This document shows, in pieces, positions 16,946 to 26,431 of a stretch of DNA of 34,228 nt (its first letter is position 1; every line of letters starts with the position of its first letter). Made by a program: the position numbers and the translations under genes. Source of the DNA: a virus. The notes below the pieces were generated by a model. That model was not told the DNA's origin. It ran no database searches and worked only from the letters and a program-made list of their open reading frames with translations. The stretch is from positions 1 through 34,228 of the IMG/VR virus record IMGVR_UViG_3300017989_000277; one strand, written 5' to 3'.

Positions 16946-18903
16946 TGACGGTCACGAATCCCGGGTTCGAGGACCGAGGGGCGGCGGTCGACGGGGGCGA
17001 CACGCTGACGGGGTACGTCGCGAGCGCGGCAGTGTACCCGGTTGCACCCCTCGGCGCCGGGACGACGTTAACGATATCGGTCGACGGTGGGACAGCGCAG
17101 ACGGTCACGTTCGCCGGCGGGGAGACGACCGCCGCCGAAGTAATGCACGCGATCAATGGACAACTCTCCGGAGGGTACTCGACGAGCGGATCCGTCCCGA
17201 TAGTGTGGACCGCAACCGCTGGCCCGACGGGGTCGATCCAGGTGACCGGCGGGACGGCAAACGCGACGCTCTTGTTTTCGACGACGGCAGTCGAAGGGGA
17301 TGACGGCGGGTTCGAGGCGGGTGTGCTCGCGCACCTCGTCGTCCCGGCAGGATTGACCGCGACGCTCGTTGCGGGCGCGAGGACGGGCGGCGGAGGGTCG
17401 ACGGTACTCGACCTCACAAAGACGGCCGGTGCGGGAGCGCTTGCCGTGCGCTTGCCGTTCCCGCAGATGGCAGGCGGGCGCGTGTACCGGATCACCGGGT
17501 GGGCGCGCGGGCTGGACGGCCTCGCCGCCGAGGTGGTCGACGGCGTGACGACAATCTACCAGGGGACGGCGGCGTCGACAGAGTGGGAGGCTTTCGACGT
17601 GACGTTCGTCGCGGCGGCCGGGCAACTCTTGTTTGGCGTCGAGGCCGGGGCGGCGGCCAACCAGCACGTCCAGTTTGACGACGTGGCGATATCGTCCGTG
17701 CACCGTCTTGGGGAACCGGGCCCGTGGAAGACGTCGGCGTTCTCAGGACAGGGGGGGGCGGCCTTGTTCAACGACCCAGAGATGTGGTCTCTTGGGTTCG
17801 ACGACAGCGGGTCCGGGCACCTGATCGCGAATGAAGCGTCCGGCGTCGAACAGTTCAAGGCCGGTTGGGACGACGTCCATCTATACCTCGCGGCGCTGTC
17901 CTCGCCGACGTCGTACCAGTTCACCTCGTCGTCTCCAAGCTACGCGAGCGTCCTCGAGGGATTCGAGGCGTGGAACGGCGCAAACTGGCTCGACTCGCCG
18001 ACGGTAACCGACCCGAGCGCGACGACCCCACCCACGCTGTGGCACGGCGCGTGGTGGAAGCAGTATCCGGCGTCGGAACTGGCGCTTGACGCAGAGGGGT
18101 TCGACGAGGGCTGGACCACGTGGGGCGCGGCGTTCCGCGCCCCACGCCAGCTGAACGGCGTAGTCCGTGGCGACTATATCGACCCGTCGACGGCCCCTGG
18201 GTCGTTTACGTACGAGATCGGGGACAACAACAAGAGACTGCGACTGCTCGTGGCGTCTGGGGTGTCACTCCAGGTCATCGAGTTGGTCCTCACCCCGGGC
18301 ACGTACGGGCATGCAGCACTCGAGGCACACCTGAACGCGGTGCTCGCGGCTGCCCTCGGAGGGTCGGCTGCGCCGTGGGCGTTCGACCTGGACGCCGAGG
18401 GAACCGACGTGCGTATGTCGTTCGGCTGGGACGGAGTTACGGACACCAGCGGCGTCGTCAACGCGGCTGTGTTTCTCGATGTCGACAACGACTACTACCG
18501 CAAAGACCTGCGTTTTCATGCCGGGTTCTACAACCTTGGCACGCGTGCCGAGATGAACGAAGTCGTCTACCCGGGCGACGCTGCGCCTCCGATTCCTGCG
18601 GGATGGACGGCGGACGACCGGCTGTTGATTGACCTGTGGACGGGGGTTGTCTTCTCGAGCGACACGGACCCTCTCGCGGCGACGATCGAGGTATTCGAGG
18701 GCAGCGGCGCGGGGATGCTTTTCGATTCGGCCGCGACGGCTGGTATCTATTACGAGCGGTTTTACATCGACATTTGGTTCGGCGCGGCGTGGAAGTCCGC
18801 GTACGGGCCAGGAGACCTGACAGACTTCGCGTGGGGCGGCGGGTTCGGTGGACCCTTCGAAGACTTCGTCGACACGCGGTGGCCGAGCGAGTTGTACCCA
18901 TAG
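16945..18903 (+). CDS. Carbohydrate-binding-module protein with inserted repeat domain (copy C)
   Basis: 652 residues, TGATG overlap with the J gene. The first residues, 'VTNPGFED', are the usual opening of a CBM4/9-type module; residues about 36-115 are a copy of the repeat domain ('TLTISVDGGTAQTVTFAGGE', ending GSIQVTGGTANATLLF). The CBM-like strands then resume (GRVYRITGWARGLDGLAAEV, 'TEWEAFDVTF', 'HVQFDDVAISSV'). From about residue 255 on a further unknown beta-rich part has many Trp and Tyr. It likely sits on the baseplate and binds a surface sugar. The insertion inside the CBM is seen directly; sugar binding is inferred. Confidence 0.6.
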   Translation: MTVTNPGFEDRGAAVDGGDTLTGYVASAAVYPVAPLGAGTTLTISVDGGTAQTVTFAGGETTAAEVMHAINGQLSGGYSTSGSVPIVWTATAGPTGSIQVTGGTANATLLFSTTAVEGDDGGFEAGVLAHLVVPAGLTATLVAGARTGGGGSTVLDLTKTAGAGALAVRLPFPQMAGGRVYRITGWARGLDGLAAEVVDGVTTIYQGTAASTEWEAFDVTFVAAAGQLLFGVEAGAAANQHVQFDDVAISSVHRLGEPGPWKTSAFSGQGGAALFNDPEMWSLGFDDSGSGHLIANEASGVEQFKAGWDDVHLYLAALSSPTSYQFTSSSPSYASVLEGFEAWNGANWLDSPTVTDPSATTPPTLWHGAWWKQYPASELALDAEGFDEGWTTWGAAFRAPRQLNGVVRGDYIDPSTAPGSFTYEIGDNNKRLRLLVASGVSLQVIELVLTPGTYGHAALEAHLNAVLAAALGGSAAPWAFDLDAEGTDVRMSFGWDGVTDTSGVVNAAVFLDVDNDYYRKDLRFHAGFYNLGTRAEMNEVVYPGDAAPPIPAGWTADDRLLIDLWTGVVFSSDTDPLAATIEVFEGSGAGMLFDSAATAGIYYERFYIDIWFGAAWKSAYGPGDLTDFAWGGGFGGPFEDFVDTRWPSELYP

Positions 18904-18912
18904 GAGGGACTG

Positions 18913-19638
18913 ATGGCGGATACTGACTGGGGAGACGTAAGCAGCATCCTGACGAGCGCGGACCTGGCGTTCGGCGTAACCGGTGCGCTGACCCCGCCTA
19001 ACGGCGGAGGGTCGTTTGTCTACGGGTACAATAGCCTCGACGGGACGGTATCAGGTGCGCACGCGAAGTTTGTGGACGATACCAACTTCAAGCCAACCGG
19101 GACTGGGCCGGCCAACCCCGACGGTGGTGGGAGCATCTCCGGTGCAATCAAGCGCCTGCCGCTCGCATCCTACACTGGGTTCACGCCGTACCTATTCGGG
19201 TGTGCGCAGGGGTCGCCGCCGGCGGCGACCAACGCGGCGTACATGATCGCCCTGTCCGACGAGAGCCCATATCGTATCGTCTTGGCCAAGGCAACGCTCA
19301 ATACGACGCTGTCTGCCGGGTCGACGAGCATCCTTGGGCAGTCGACGGCGCAGTACGCGATTGCCGACGACGACTGGCACCACGTGCGGCTCGACGTCAT
19401 CGTCCAACCCAACGGCGACGTTTTGCTACAGGCGTTCGCGTCCGACCTGTCGGCGAACGCCGTGGGGTCGCCATCGTGGGCGGCTATCCCTGGGTTGTCA
19501 GACGTCATCGACGACCGCCTCCAGATCGAGACCGGGAGCGCGCCGCTCCTCGGAGGTTACTGGGGCTTCGGGTTCGCTCTGTCCGAGGCGCTCAACGCCG
19601 GGGCCGCGTTCGACGCGATCCGCGCGAGCTACGCGTAG
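18913..19638 (+). CDS. Small LamG/concanavalin-like adsorption protein
   Basis: 241 residues with AGGAGGG upstream. A jelly-roll pattern is visible: 'FAFGVTG'-type strands at the start, 'SPYRIVLAKATLNTTL' in the middle, 'DDDWHHVRLDVIVQPNGDVL' (the W-H-H-v-x-l strand of LamG folds), and 'GGYWGFGFALSEALNAGAAF' at the end. It begins a run of three baseplate-associated surface proteins between the CBM and gpI-like genes. Likely receptor or polysaccharide binding; ligand unknown. Confidence 0.6.
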   Translation: MADTDWGDVSSILTSADLAFGVTGALTPPNGGGSFVYGYNSLDGTVSGAHAKFVDDTNFKPTGTGPANPDGGGSISGAIKRLPLASYTGFTPYLFGCAQGSPPAATNAAYMIALSDESPYRIVLAKATLNTTLSAGSTSILGQSTAQYAIADDDWHHVRLDVIVQPNGDVLLQAFASDLSANAVGSPSWAAIPGLSDVIDDRLQIETGSAPLLGGYWGFGFALSEALNAGAAFDAIRASYA

Positions 19639-19641
19639 GCT

Positions 19642-20766
19642 ATGCCGGATCGCATCCTCCAGGACCTCGGGTGCCGGGCCGGGCGCGTCGCGTCTGGGTT
19701 TGGGTACGAGTACGTCCTGGGTGCGCTCGACGACGACGAGGTTCTCGCCCTGTCTGACGGGGACTACGCCGAGGTAACGCAGCGCGTCGACCTGACGGAC
19801 GTCGATATCGTCACAGCTACGATGACATCCGCTGGGGTGTCCATGGGCACGGCGAGCACACCGGCGCGCATGGAGGTCGAGAGCGACACGCTCCTGTTCT
19901 ACCCCATGGACCGTGCCACCTACGCCGGCGCGACCAACTGGGTCTCCACCGCGCTCGACCTCGTTCCGATCGGCGACGTCGAAGTCGGCTCGGAGACGTA
20001 CAGCCCTGCGCAGGGGCCGTGCCGGACGATACCCGTGGGCAGCACGACCGGGTACCTGCGCGGCGCCAACGACCCGCAAGCATTCAACCCCGACCCCCTG
20101 ACGGCATGGACTGTCGAGTGGTGGCAGAATTTCGACTGTGACTCCCAGGTGCTCAGCACGTCGGACCCGGTCGTTTTTGACTGCCTATCCGGCGCGAACG
20201 GGTTCAAGATCTACTGGGACGGCGTGGTCGGCAGCCACCAGTGGCGGCCAACGGTCGAGTTCCCGGGGGCGACGATCTGCCTCGTGCCGGCAGGCGTCAT
20301 CTTGGCAAACCCAGGATGGCACCACTACGCGTTCGTCTACGACGGAGCCCTCGCCGGGGTGAACCGCCTCGTGTACTACGTGGATGGTGTTGCCGTTGGG
20401 AATCCTCTGGTCGCCCCTCCCGCGAGTGTGCCGGCGCCGTCCGTGGGGACGGTGGTCCAGGTGGCAGACCCCGACCTGACTGGCGACATCGACCAGCTAC
20501 GCGTCAGCAACACGGCACACGCGGCGCCGACGGTCCTCGCGGCGTATCAGGCGTGCACGGGGACTGTCACGACCTACAACTACCGGTGGCGCCAGCAGAT
20601 CCTCGTTGACTCTACAGTTCTGGCCGAGCGCACAATCGCGCCCGCCGAGGCCCGGGCGATGGACGACTTCCGCGTACCGGTCCGCAACGCGGACATCGGC
20701 GACGGGTGGGGGCCTGTTGTCGGCCCGCACGATGTCGCGTTCCGCCTCTACCTCGAGGCGTACTAG
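19642..20766 (+). CDS. LamG-domain adsorption protein
   Basis: 374 residues, 3 nt after the previous stop. Residues about 140-310 form a clear LamG domain: 'PLTAWTVEWWQNFDCDSQVL', 'GFKIYWDG', 'NPGWHHYAFVYDG', 'RLVYYVDGVAVGNP', and 'LTGDIDQLRVSNTAHAAP'. The first 80 residues (beta) and last 60 ('LAERTIAPAEARAMDDFRVP') are flanking parts, the latter perhaps a contact to the baseplate. The tight spacing shows co-translation with neighbours. Confidence 0.7.
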   Translation: MPDRILQDLGCRAGRVASGFGYEYVLGALDDDEVLALSDGDYAEVTQRVDLTDVDIVTATMTSAGVSMGTASTPARMEVESDTLLFYPMDRATYAGATNWVSTALDLVPIGDVEVGSETYSPAQGPCRTIPVGSTTGYLRGANDPQAFNPDPLTAWTVEWWQNFDCDSQVLSTSDPVVFDCLSGANGFKIYWDGVVGSHQWRPTVEFPGATICLVPAGVILANPGWHHYAFVYDGALAGVNRLVYYVDGVAVGNPLVAPPASVPAPSVGTVVQVADPDLTGDIDQLRVSNTAHAAPTVLAAYQACTGTVTTYNYRWRQQILVDSTVLAERTIAPAEARAMDDFRVPVRNADIGDGWGPVVGPHDVAFRLYLEAY

Positions 20767-20775
20767 GAGACTCCG

Positions 20776-21720
20776 ATGCCGAGCACCCCACTCCTGTCCA
20801 TCACCTACCCCGCAGAGAACCAGGACCCGTACTGGACGACCGCGCAGTCGACATGGCTAGCGATTGACAACTGGCTCGGTGCGACACGCGAGGACGGGAT
20901 GATCCACGTCACCGGCGGCGGGTCTGTGACGGCTACCGGCGGGAACGTCACGTGGACGGCGGACCTGCATATCTACTTCCCGCTCGCCGGGTCTCGCGTT
21001 GTCGTCTCGGCCAACACGGTTGCTTGCGCCGATGGTGAGTTTCTGTACATCACCGTTCCCACACGACCGGTGGGGGACCAGACTCTTACCATGTCGGCTG
21101 GGAGCAACGTTCCGACGGTCAACGACATCGTGATAGGGATGCGCATCGGATACCACGTCTATCTGCGCGGACAGCCGCTCCCGTTTGCCATGGAGTCGCA
21201 CTTCCTTCCGATCGATGGGGCCATGGACGGGCTCACTGCGGCGCCCGCCGCAGCGGCACTCCATACCATCAGCTGGGGTCAGGTGACAGCGCGGAAGTTC
21301 GACAGCGCGGCCATCGAGGACGTCGTGTACCAGTGGGGTGTTCCGCTCGGGTGGTTCGGGTACGCTCCCATCGGTCTTCAGTTCGCTGTCGATTTCGTTA
21401 TCACCGAGGCGGTGGCCCCGGCGGCGACGGAGGGGATACACTTCGATGCGGCCATCCGCTCGTACGCAGACGGAGATAGCCTGAACCAGGGTGCGCCGAC
21501 GTGGTCTGGCGTGAGCATCTCGGACCTGAGCGGGAACTCGCAGCACGACCGCGTCGTCACGCCGTGGACGAACATGACCTGGGCGAGCGTCGCCGAGGGG
21601 CACCTTGCCAACCTCTACCTGCGGCGCGATCCGACGCACGCAGACGACGACTACGTACAGGACGTCGGCGTCACCGGGCTGTGGGTCCGGTATGCGCGGC
21701 GCCTGCGGACGGAGTACTAG
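20776..21720 (+). CDS. Unknown beta-rich tail protein
   Basis: 314 residues, starting 9 nt after the previous stop with AGGAG. It is not recognised. The N-terminus ('PLLSITYPAENQDPYWTTAQ', 'STWLAIDNWLGATRED') looks like the start of fibre or baseplate-attached proteins found at this position in other phages. The rest is beta-rich with no membrane segment. Position between a LamG protein and gpI suggests a fibre or fibre connector. Confidence 0.55.
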   Translation: MPSTPLLSITYPAENQDPYWTTAQSTWLAIDNWLGATREDGMIHVTGGGSVTATGGNVTWTADLHIYFPLAGSRVVVSANTVACADGEFLYITVPTRPVGDQTLTMSAGSNVPTVNDIVIGMRIGYHVYLRGQPLPFAMESHFLPIDGAMDGLTAAPAAAALHTISWGQVTARKFDSAAIEDVVYQWGVPLGWFGYAPIGLQFAVDFVITEAVAPAATEGIHFDAAIRSYADGDSLNQGAPTWSGVSISDLSGNSQHDRVVTPWTNMTWASVAEGHLANLYLRRDPTHADDDYVQDVGVTGLWVRYARRLRTEY

Positions 21721-21723
21721 CCC

Positions 21724-23820
21724 ATGGCGATTACGGTCGACCAGCTCCTGGCTACCCTCTTGGTCGACGACGCCGCGACCGTCGCGGTCACGGGACAGTT
21801 TGCCGTCATCCTCCGCACCCCGGAGCCCGACGAGGACGACATTGCTGTCGATGCCCCGGTGTCCCTGCGCGTCGTCGATCTCGACGGCAACCCGGCGGTG
21901 GGCTGGGCTCACAGCGTGGTTGTCTACGCCGACGTGGGCGCGGGACCGGTGCCCGTCTACGTGGGCGGGGCGTTCACTGGGGACTGGAACCAGCCGGGCT
22001 CGAGCACGGCGTCACACGGCGGCGCGGACCCCTACGCCTTTTTCGATCTGACGGCTGCGCACGGGACCGACTTCGCGTCCCGGGCGACAGTCAAGATCAC
22101 AGTGGTCGTCAACGCAAACGCCCTCATCGAGGTCTACTCGTTCCGCGTGGTAGACGTCGAGCGCCCGTCTCTGCTATCGGCGGAGGCGGTCGGCCAGATG
22201 ACGGTCCGTGTCCGGTTTGACGACGAGATGGGGGCCACTGCCCTCGACCCCGGCAACTACACGATCCAGACCGAGAACGTAGATCCGGACGTCGGTGTCT
22301 CGCTGACTGTCGAGTCCGTGGCGCTCGCCGATACGGGGTCGGGATACGGCCACCTGCCATACGGGCACCACCCGTACGGGCACGGGTACTGGGACTACGA
22401 TCTCACGGTCAACTGGGAGATGACGCCGAACTGCCCGTATCGCGTTATCTGCGACGACTCCGTCGTGACCGATGCGTCTGGCAACCTACTCATCCGCCCG
22501 GCCGAGGCGGTCTTTTCTGGATACGCTCCGGATACGCCTGCGACCCGGCGCTGGGATCTGTACGAGATGCTCCCCGAGGTGCTACAGGCGGCGGACACCA
22601 CGCAGGATCTGCGGCGCATCATCAACGTATTCCAGGAAACGACCGACCTGCTACTGTACGACATCGACCACTCACTCGACCAGGTCGATCCGGACACGGC
22701 GACTGACGAACAGATCGCCCTGATGCTGTGGGACTTGGGCAACCCGTGGGACGTCGACGAGTACGACCTGACAGCTGCGCAACAGCGGCTACTGACGACG
22801 CTGCTCGTCCCCATCTATCGCCTGCGCGGGACGGCCGAGGGCATCGAGTCGGCCGTCTTCCTGCTGACCGGCATCACCGTGTCCGTCGTCGACTACCTGT
22901 CCGACCAGTGGCAGCTGGGATACGACGCGCTGGGCACCGGGCAGGTGGCCTACCTGACGGCGGGCAGCGCGGAGACCTACGACTTCACCGGGGCCCCGCT
23001 GACGCTCACCGTGGAGGTCGACGGAGGCGGCGCCCAGACGGTCACATTCCAGCCGTCGGACTTCTTGTCGCCCACCGCGGGGACGGCGGAGGAGGTGGCC
23101 GCGCGTCTTACTGCCGATCTGACGGACGCCGAGGGTTACGTCCATCGCGGCGGCGTGCCGGCCGAGGTGACGTGCACAGGGACCGAGCCGTTCGCGGCGA
23201 CGGCGGGAGACGACCTCCAGCTGTCTGTCAACGGCGCGGCGGCTCAGACGTTGACCCTGTCGGCGTCCGACTACGCGGCGTCCGGCTCGGTTACTGCTGA
23301 CGAAATCGCCGACTGGCTGAACGACCACCTCGTCGGCGCTTCGGCGTCGGCGTCCGGTGGCAGTATAACAATCGCGACCGACCTGACCGGTGCGACCGCG
23401 ACGATCCAGGTGACCGGCGGGACCCTCGTTGGCATCATGACCTGGCCCGGCGCCGCCCAGGCGGGAGCCGATACGCCGCGGGCCGGCGTATTCTCTACGA
23501 CGCCCGGGCCGGACGGGCGCATCGAGGTCACCGGGGGCACCGCGAATGCCGTTCTCGACTTCGGGACAGAGCCCTCCGTTGCCATCGGCGGGTGCAAGTT
23601 GGGGCCGTCGGCGTCTCGCGCCCGTTATTGCTTCGATCTGGAGACGAGTGCTACCCTGACCACAGAGGAGGAGCGCTTGGTCCGCCAAATCGCCGAGGAA
23701 CTGAAACCCGCCCATACCCATCTGATTTCTATCCGTCCGCCTGCGGCCGTTACGGTCCACCCGGACGGCTGGCACCTGGGATGGAGCAAGCTCGGCACCA
23801 CGACGGTGCTGGGCCCGTAG
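21724..23820 (+). CDS. gpI-like tail protein split by inserted repeat domains (copy D)
   Basis: 698 residues. Residues about 1-270 are N-terminal beta domains ending in a His/Tyr/Gly stretch (YGHLPYGHHPYGHGY, about 207-221). Residues about 276-390 are the gpI family core: 'LYEMLPEVLQAADTTQDLRR', 'DIDHSLDQVDPDTATDEQIA', 'PIYRLRGTAEGIESAVFLLT'. The end of that family, with LTTEEERLVRQIAEELKPAH, lies at about 643-663. Between them, residues about 424-617 are repeat-domain material, apparently a full copy placed inside another. gpI joins the wedge to the fibres. Confidence 0.75.
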   Translation: MAITVDQLLATLLVDDAATVAVTGQFAVILRTPEPDEDDIAVDAPVSLRVVDLDGNPAVGWAHSVVVYADVGAGPVPVYVGGAFTGDWNQPGSSTASHGGADPYAFFDLTAAHGTDFASRATVKITVVVNANALIEVYSFRVVDVERPSLLSAEAVGQMTVRVRFDDEMGATALDPGNYTIQTENVDPDVGVSLTVESVALADTGSGYGHLPYGHHPYGHGYWDYDLTVNWEMTPNCPYRVICDDSVVTDASGNLLIRPAEAVFSGYAPDTPATRRWDLYEMLPEVLQAADTTQDLRRIINVFQETTDLLLYDIDHSLDQVDPDTATDEQIALMLWDLGNPWDVDEYDLTAAQQRLLTTLLVPIYRLRGTAEGIESAVFLLTGITVSVVDYLSDQWQLGYDALGTGQVAYLTAGSAETYDFTGAPLTLTVEVDGGGAQTVTFQPSDFLSPTAGTAEEVAARLTADLTDAEGYVHRGGVPAEVTCTGTEPFAATAGDDLQLSVNGAAAQTLTLSASDYAASGSVTADEIADWLNDHLVGASASASGGSITIATDLTGATATIQVTGGTLVGIMTWPGAAQAGADTPRAGVFSTTPGPDGRIEVTGGTANAVLDFGTEPSVAIGGCKLGPSASRARYCFDLETSATLTTEEERLVRQIAEELKPAHTHLISIRPPAAVTVHPDGWHLGWSKLGTTTVLGP

Positions 23821-23829
23821 GAGACGACG

Positions 23830-26415
23830 ATGGACCGACGCAACTGGTATTTCGGGGAGTACGTCAGCGAGGCCGACCTCGATACTGAGTTCGAGCGCGC
23901 CGAGACGGCCGACGGCCGCATCATCCTGGATCTCGCGCTGGATGGGATCAACTCGGGGATGGCGGTCACGCAGCACGGAGCAGGCGACGATACCGTCGAC
24001 GTGTCCGCCGGCGTGGCGCACGAGGACGTCGACGGGCTCCGCCTGTCACTGGCGGGTGCGACGAACGTCGACTGCTCTGTCGACGAATACGGAGTCCAGA
24101 CGGACCCCGGAGCCGGCAACCACAGGTACGTCTCGCTGTTCGCACGGTTTACGCGGCGCCTCGAGGACGCGGCCACAGACGACAACGGCCTGTCGGTCTA
24201 CACACAGCAGTACGAGGATATCGAGCTATTTGTCCGCCAGGGGGCGGCAGACCTGCTGGCTAACCCAATCACCAAGCCGGCGCTCATCTCCGGCGCGGTC
24301 CTCCTCGCGGACATCGAGATCGACAACACGATGACGATCCTGACGGCGGACATCGGATATGCACGTCGCCAGGACAATCTGCGATCCGCAGCGACCACGC
24401 TACCTGACTACGCCTACGGCAACCCGGGGGAGCTTGCGAAGCAGCTCTACGCCATCGTCGACCTCCACGTCAGCGACGTCGCCTACCAACACGCCGGAGG
24501 GGCGATCACCTTTGCGACCGGCACGGCCTGGCACGACGCGACGGCACTCGCGTCGACCGATGTTGCTGCCGCCATCGACGAGATCGTCGACGACCTGGCC
24601 GATGACAACGCCGGCGCATCTGGTGAGTGGGGTGCGGACAAGGTTGGGTCGGACGCCTACGCCACGCTGAACGGCAACTCCGATCTGACGCGCGGATCGG
24701 TATCCGACCAGTTGCGCGAGACTGCCGACTACCTCGACCAGGCCATCGAAGATATGGCGAACCTCACGGCCAACGAGTTGGTATCTGGCTCGTGGACGGC
24801 GAAGACCCTCAACGGCGGCAGCCTGCCGCCGAACATGGACATCGATGCCGAGCACCCGGGGCTCCAGTTCGGCGACGGATGGTCGTCGGGCTACAACTCG
24901 TGGAACCTACCGTGGAACGCGGCTGCGACGCGCATGGCGTACGGCGGGCAGACGTTTAGCGATCTGTGCGCCGGATGGTATGCTGCGCTCAACGAGCCGG
25001 TCGTCTGGGCTGTCTCTACGGGGAGCCAGCATCTCTATTACGGACGCGTGACCGTGTGGAGCACGTCGGCGATGCAGCGCCTTGCGATCACGATGGACGC
25101 GCTCGATGTGCCTGTCGCCGTATGTACAGACGGTCGGTACGTCTACGTCCTCGCCGACGACGGCGGCGCGGGCGCCAACACGAACGTCTACAAGTACGAC
25201 ACGCAGCAATCCCCATGGACCGGTGCCTACGTCTGGAAGACAGCCATCGCTGGCGCAGCGTGCCAGTCTGGCGGCGGCGCAGCGGACTACATCTACTGCC
25301 GTATCTGCAACGTCGACGCCACCTACATCGCTCTGGTCACACCGGGGCCGGCCTTTAATGGCACGCCCATCCGCGTCCTCGACAAGGCCGCTGGTGGCGT
25401 TACCAGCGGCGTGGGCAACGAGGCAGGTGGGCTCGCAACGCAGACCTGCACTGGCGGCCTGTGCTCGGATGGCACGCGCATTTTCTGCACTACCTGGGAC
25501 ACCGCTGGGTCTGTCGCTGGTATCGTGGCCGCAGACCCGGTGACCGTCGGCGTGCCCGCGACCGGGCCGGCGACGACCGAACTAACTGGCGCACTCAAGA
25601 TCTTCGACGCGTGCTGCTCGGGGCCCCACACCCACTTCGTCGATGCCGGCGGAAACGTATACACATACAGCCAGGAAATATACAACGGCGTTGGTGCGCC
25701 GAACCAGTCCGAGGCGTTCCTGCTCCAGTGGGCGACCACCGGGGCCGCAGCGACGAACTACGCGTTCGTGACCACAGACGGCGTCCAGGTGTGGACGCGC
25801 ACGCAGGCCGACACGGGCGTACTGGGGACGGGACAGACGAATCGAGACTTCCTCGTCGCGCATGCCGCCGACGGAGACTGGCGCACCAACGACGACAGCA
25901 TCGAGAACGTCGCACACAGTACCCGCGAGGACGGGGCGCTCATCGGTGGACCGACGACCATCCGTTCGTTTATCGCGACAGAGCGCGGCGAGGTCTCCAA
26001 GGTGGTTTCCAGCGTAGGCACCGGGTGCGCAGCTGGCCAGACCGTAGACGTGGATGTGCGCATTAACGGCGTTACGTGTCTGTCGGCGGCCATCCAGCAC
26101 AACAGCGGCTCTGGTACGACTACGCAGACGGGGACGCTCGCTGCGGCTCGCTACGTTGCGTCTGGCGACGTAGTGACTATCGTCTATACCGAGGCCAACG
26201 GCGGCGGGCCGACCGCGGCAGACCTGCTCGTGACGGTACAGGTCAGCGATACGAACGACGTACGGCACTACCTGCGGCGCGGGCATACCGCTAACGCCAC
26301 CAACGGCGCGCGCGTGCTCGGGCGCATCTGCTACTGCGCCGGCTCTGTCTGCGCCATCCTGTCAAACCAAGGGGCCAACATTCAGCGCTTCGGGGCATTG
26401 GCGCACCGCGACTAG
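23830..26415 (+). CDS. Large Cys-rich tail fibre / receptor-binding protein
   Basis: 861 residues, after gpI, the normal place of the fibre. N-terminal 'MDRRNWYFGEYVSEADLDTE' looks like a baseplate-attachment module. Residues about 240-340 are helical. Residues about 370-690 are a propeller-like beta region with many Cys (for example YCRICN, TCTGGLCSDG, DACCSG) and GxxxYVYVL-type strands. Residues about 700-800 match the end of the 28158 gene product (GPTTI, CAAGQTVDVDV, TEANGGGPTAADL). Probably recognises the host. Cys-richness is unusual for its neighbours. Confidence 0.7.
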   Translation: MDRRNWYFGEYVSEADLDTEFERAETADGRIILDLALDGINSGMAVTQHGAGDDTVDVSAGVAHEDVDGLRLSLAGATNVDCSVDEYGVQTDPGAGNHRYVSLFARFTRRLEDAATDDNGLSVYTQQYEDIELFVRQGAADLLANPITKPALISGAVLLADIEIDNTMTILTADIGYARRQDNLRSAATTLPDYAYGNPGELAKQLYAIVDLHVSDVAYQHAGGAITFATGTAWHDATALASTDVAAAIDEIVDDLADDNAGASGEWGADKVGSDAYATLNGNSDLTRGSVSDQLRETADYLDQAIEDMANLTANELVSGSWTAKTLNGGSLPPNMDIDAEHPGLQFGDGWSSGYNSWNLPWNAAATRMAYGGQTFSDLCAGWYAALNEPVVWAVSTGSQHLYYGRVTVWSTSAMQRLAITMDALDVPVAVCTDGRYVYVLADDGGAGANTNVYKYDTQQSPWTGAYVWKTAIAGAACQSGGGAADYIYCRICNVDATYIALVTPGPAFNGTPIRVLDKAAGGVTSGVGNEAGGLATQTCTGGLCSDGTRIFCTTWDTAGSVAGIVAADPVTVGVPATGPATTELTGALKIFDACCSGPHTHFVDAGGNVYTYSQEIYNGVGAPNQSEAFLLQWATTGAAATNYAFVTTDGVQVWTRTQADTGVLGTGQTNRDFLVAHAADGDWRTNDDSIENVAHSTREDGALIGGPTTIRSFIATERGEVSKVVSSVGTGCAAGQTVDVDVRINGVTCLSAAIQHNSGSGTTTQTGTLAAARYVASGDVVTIVYTEANGGGPTAADLLVTVQVSDTNDVRHYLRRGHTANATNGARVLGRICYCAGSVCAILSNQGANIQRFGALAHRD

Positions 26416-26431
26416 GGGCGAGAGGACACCC

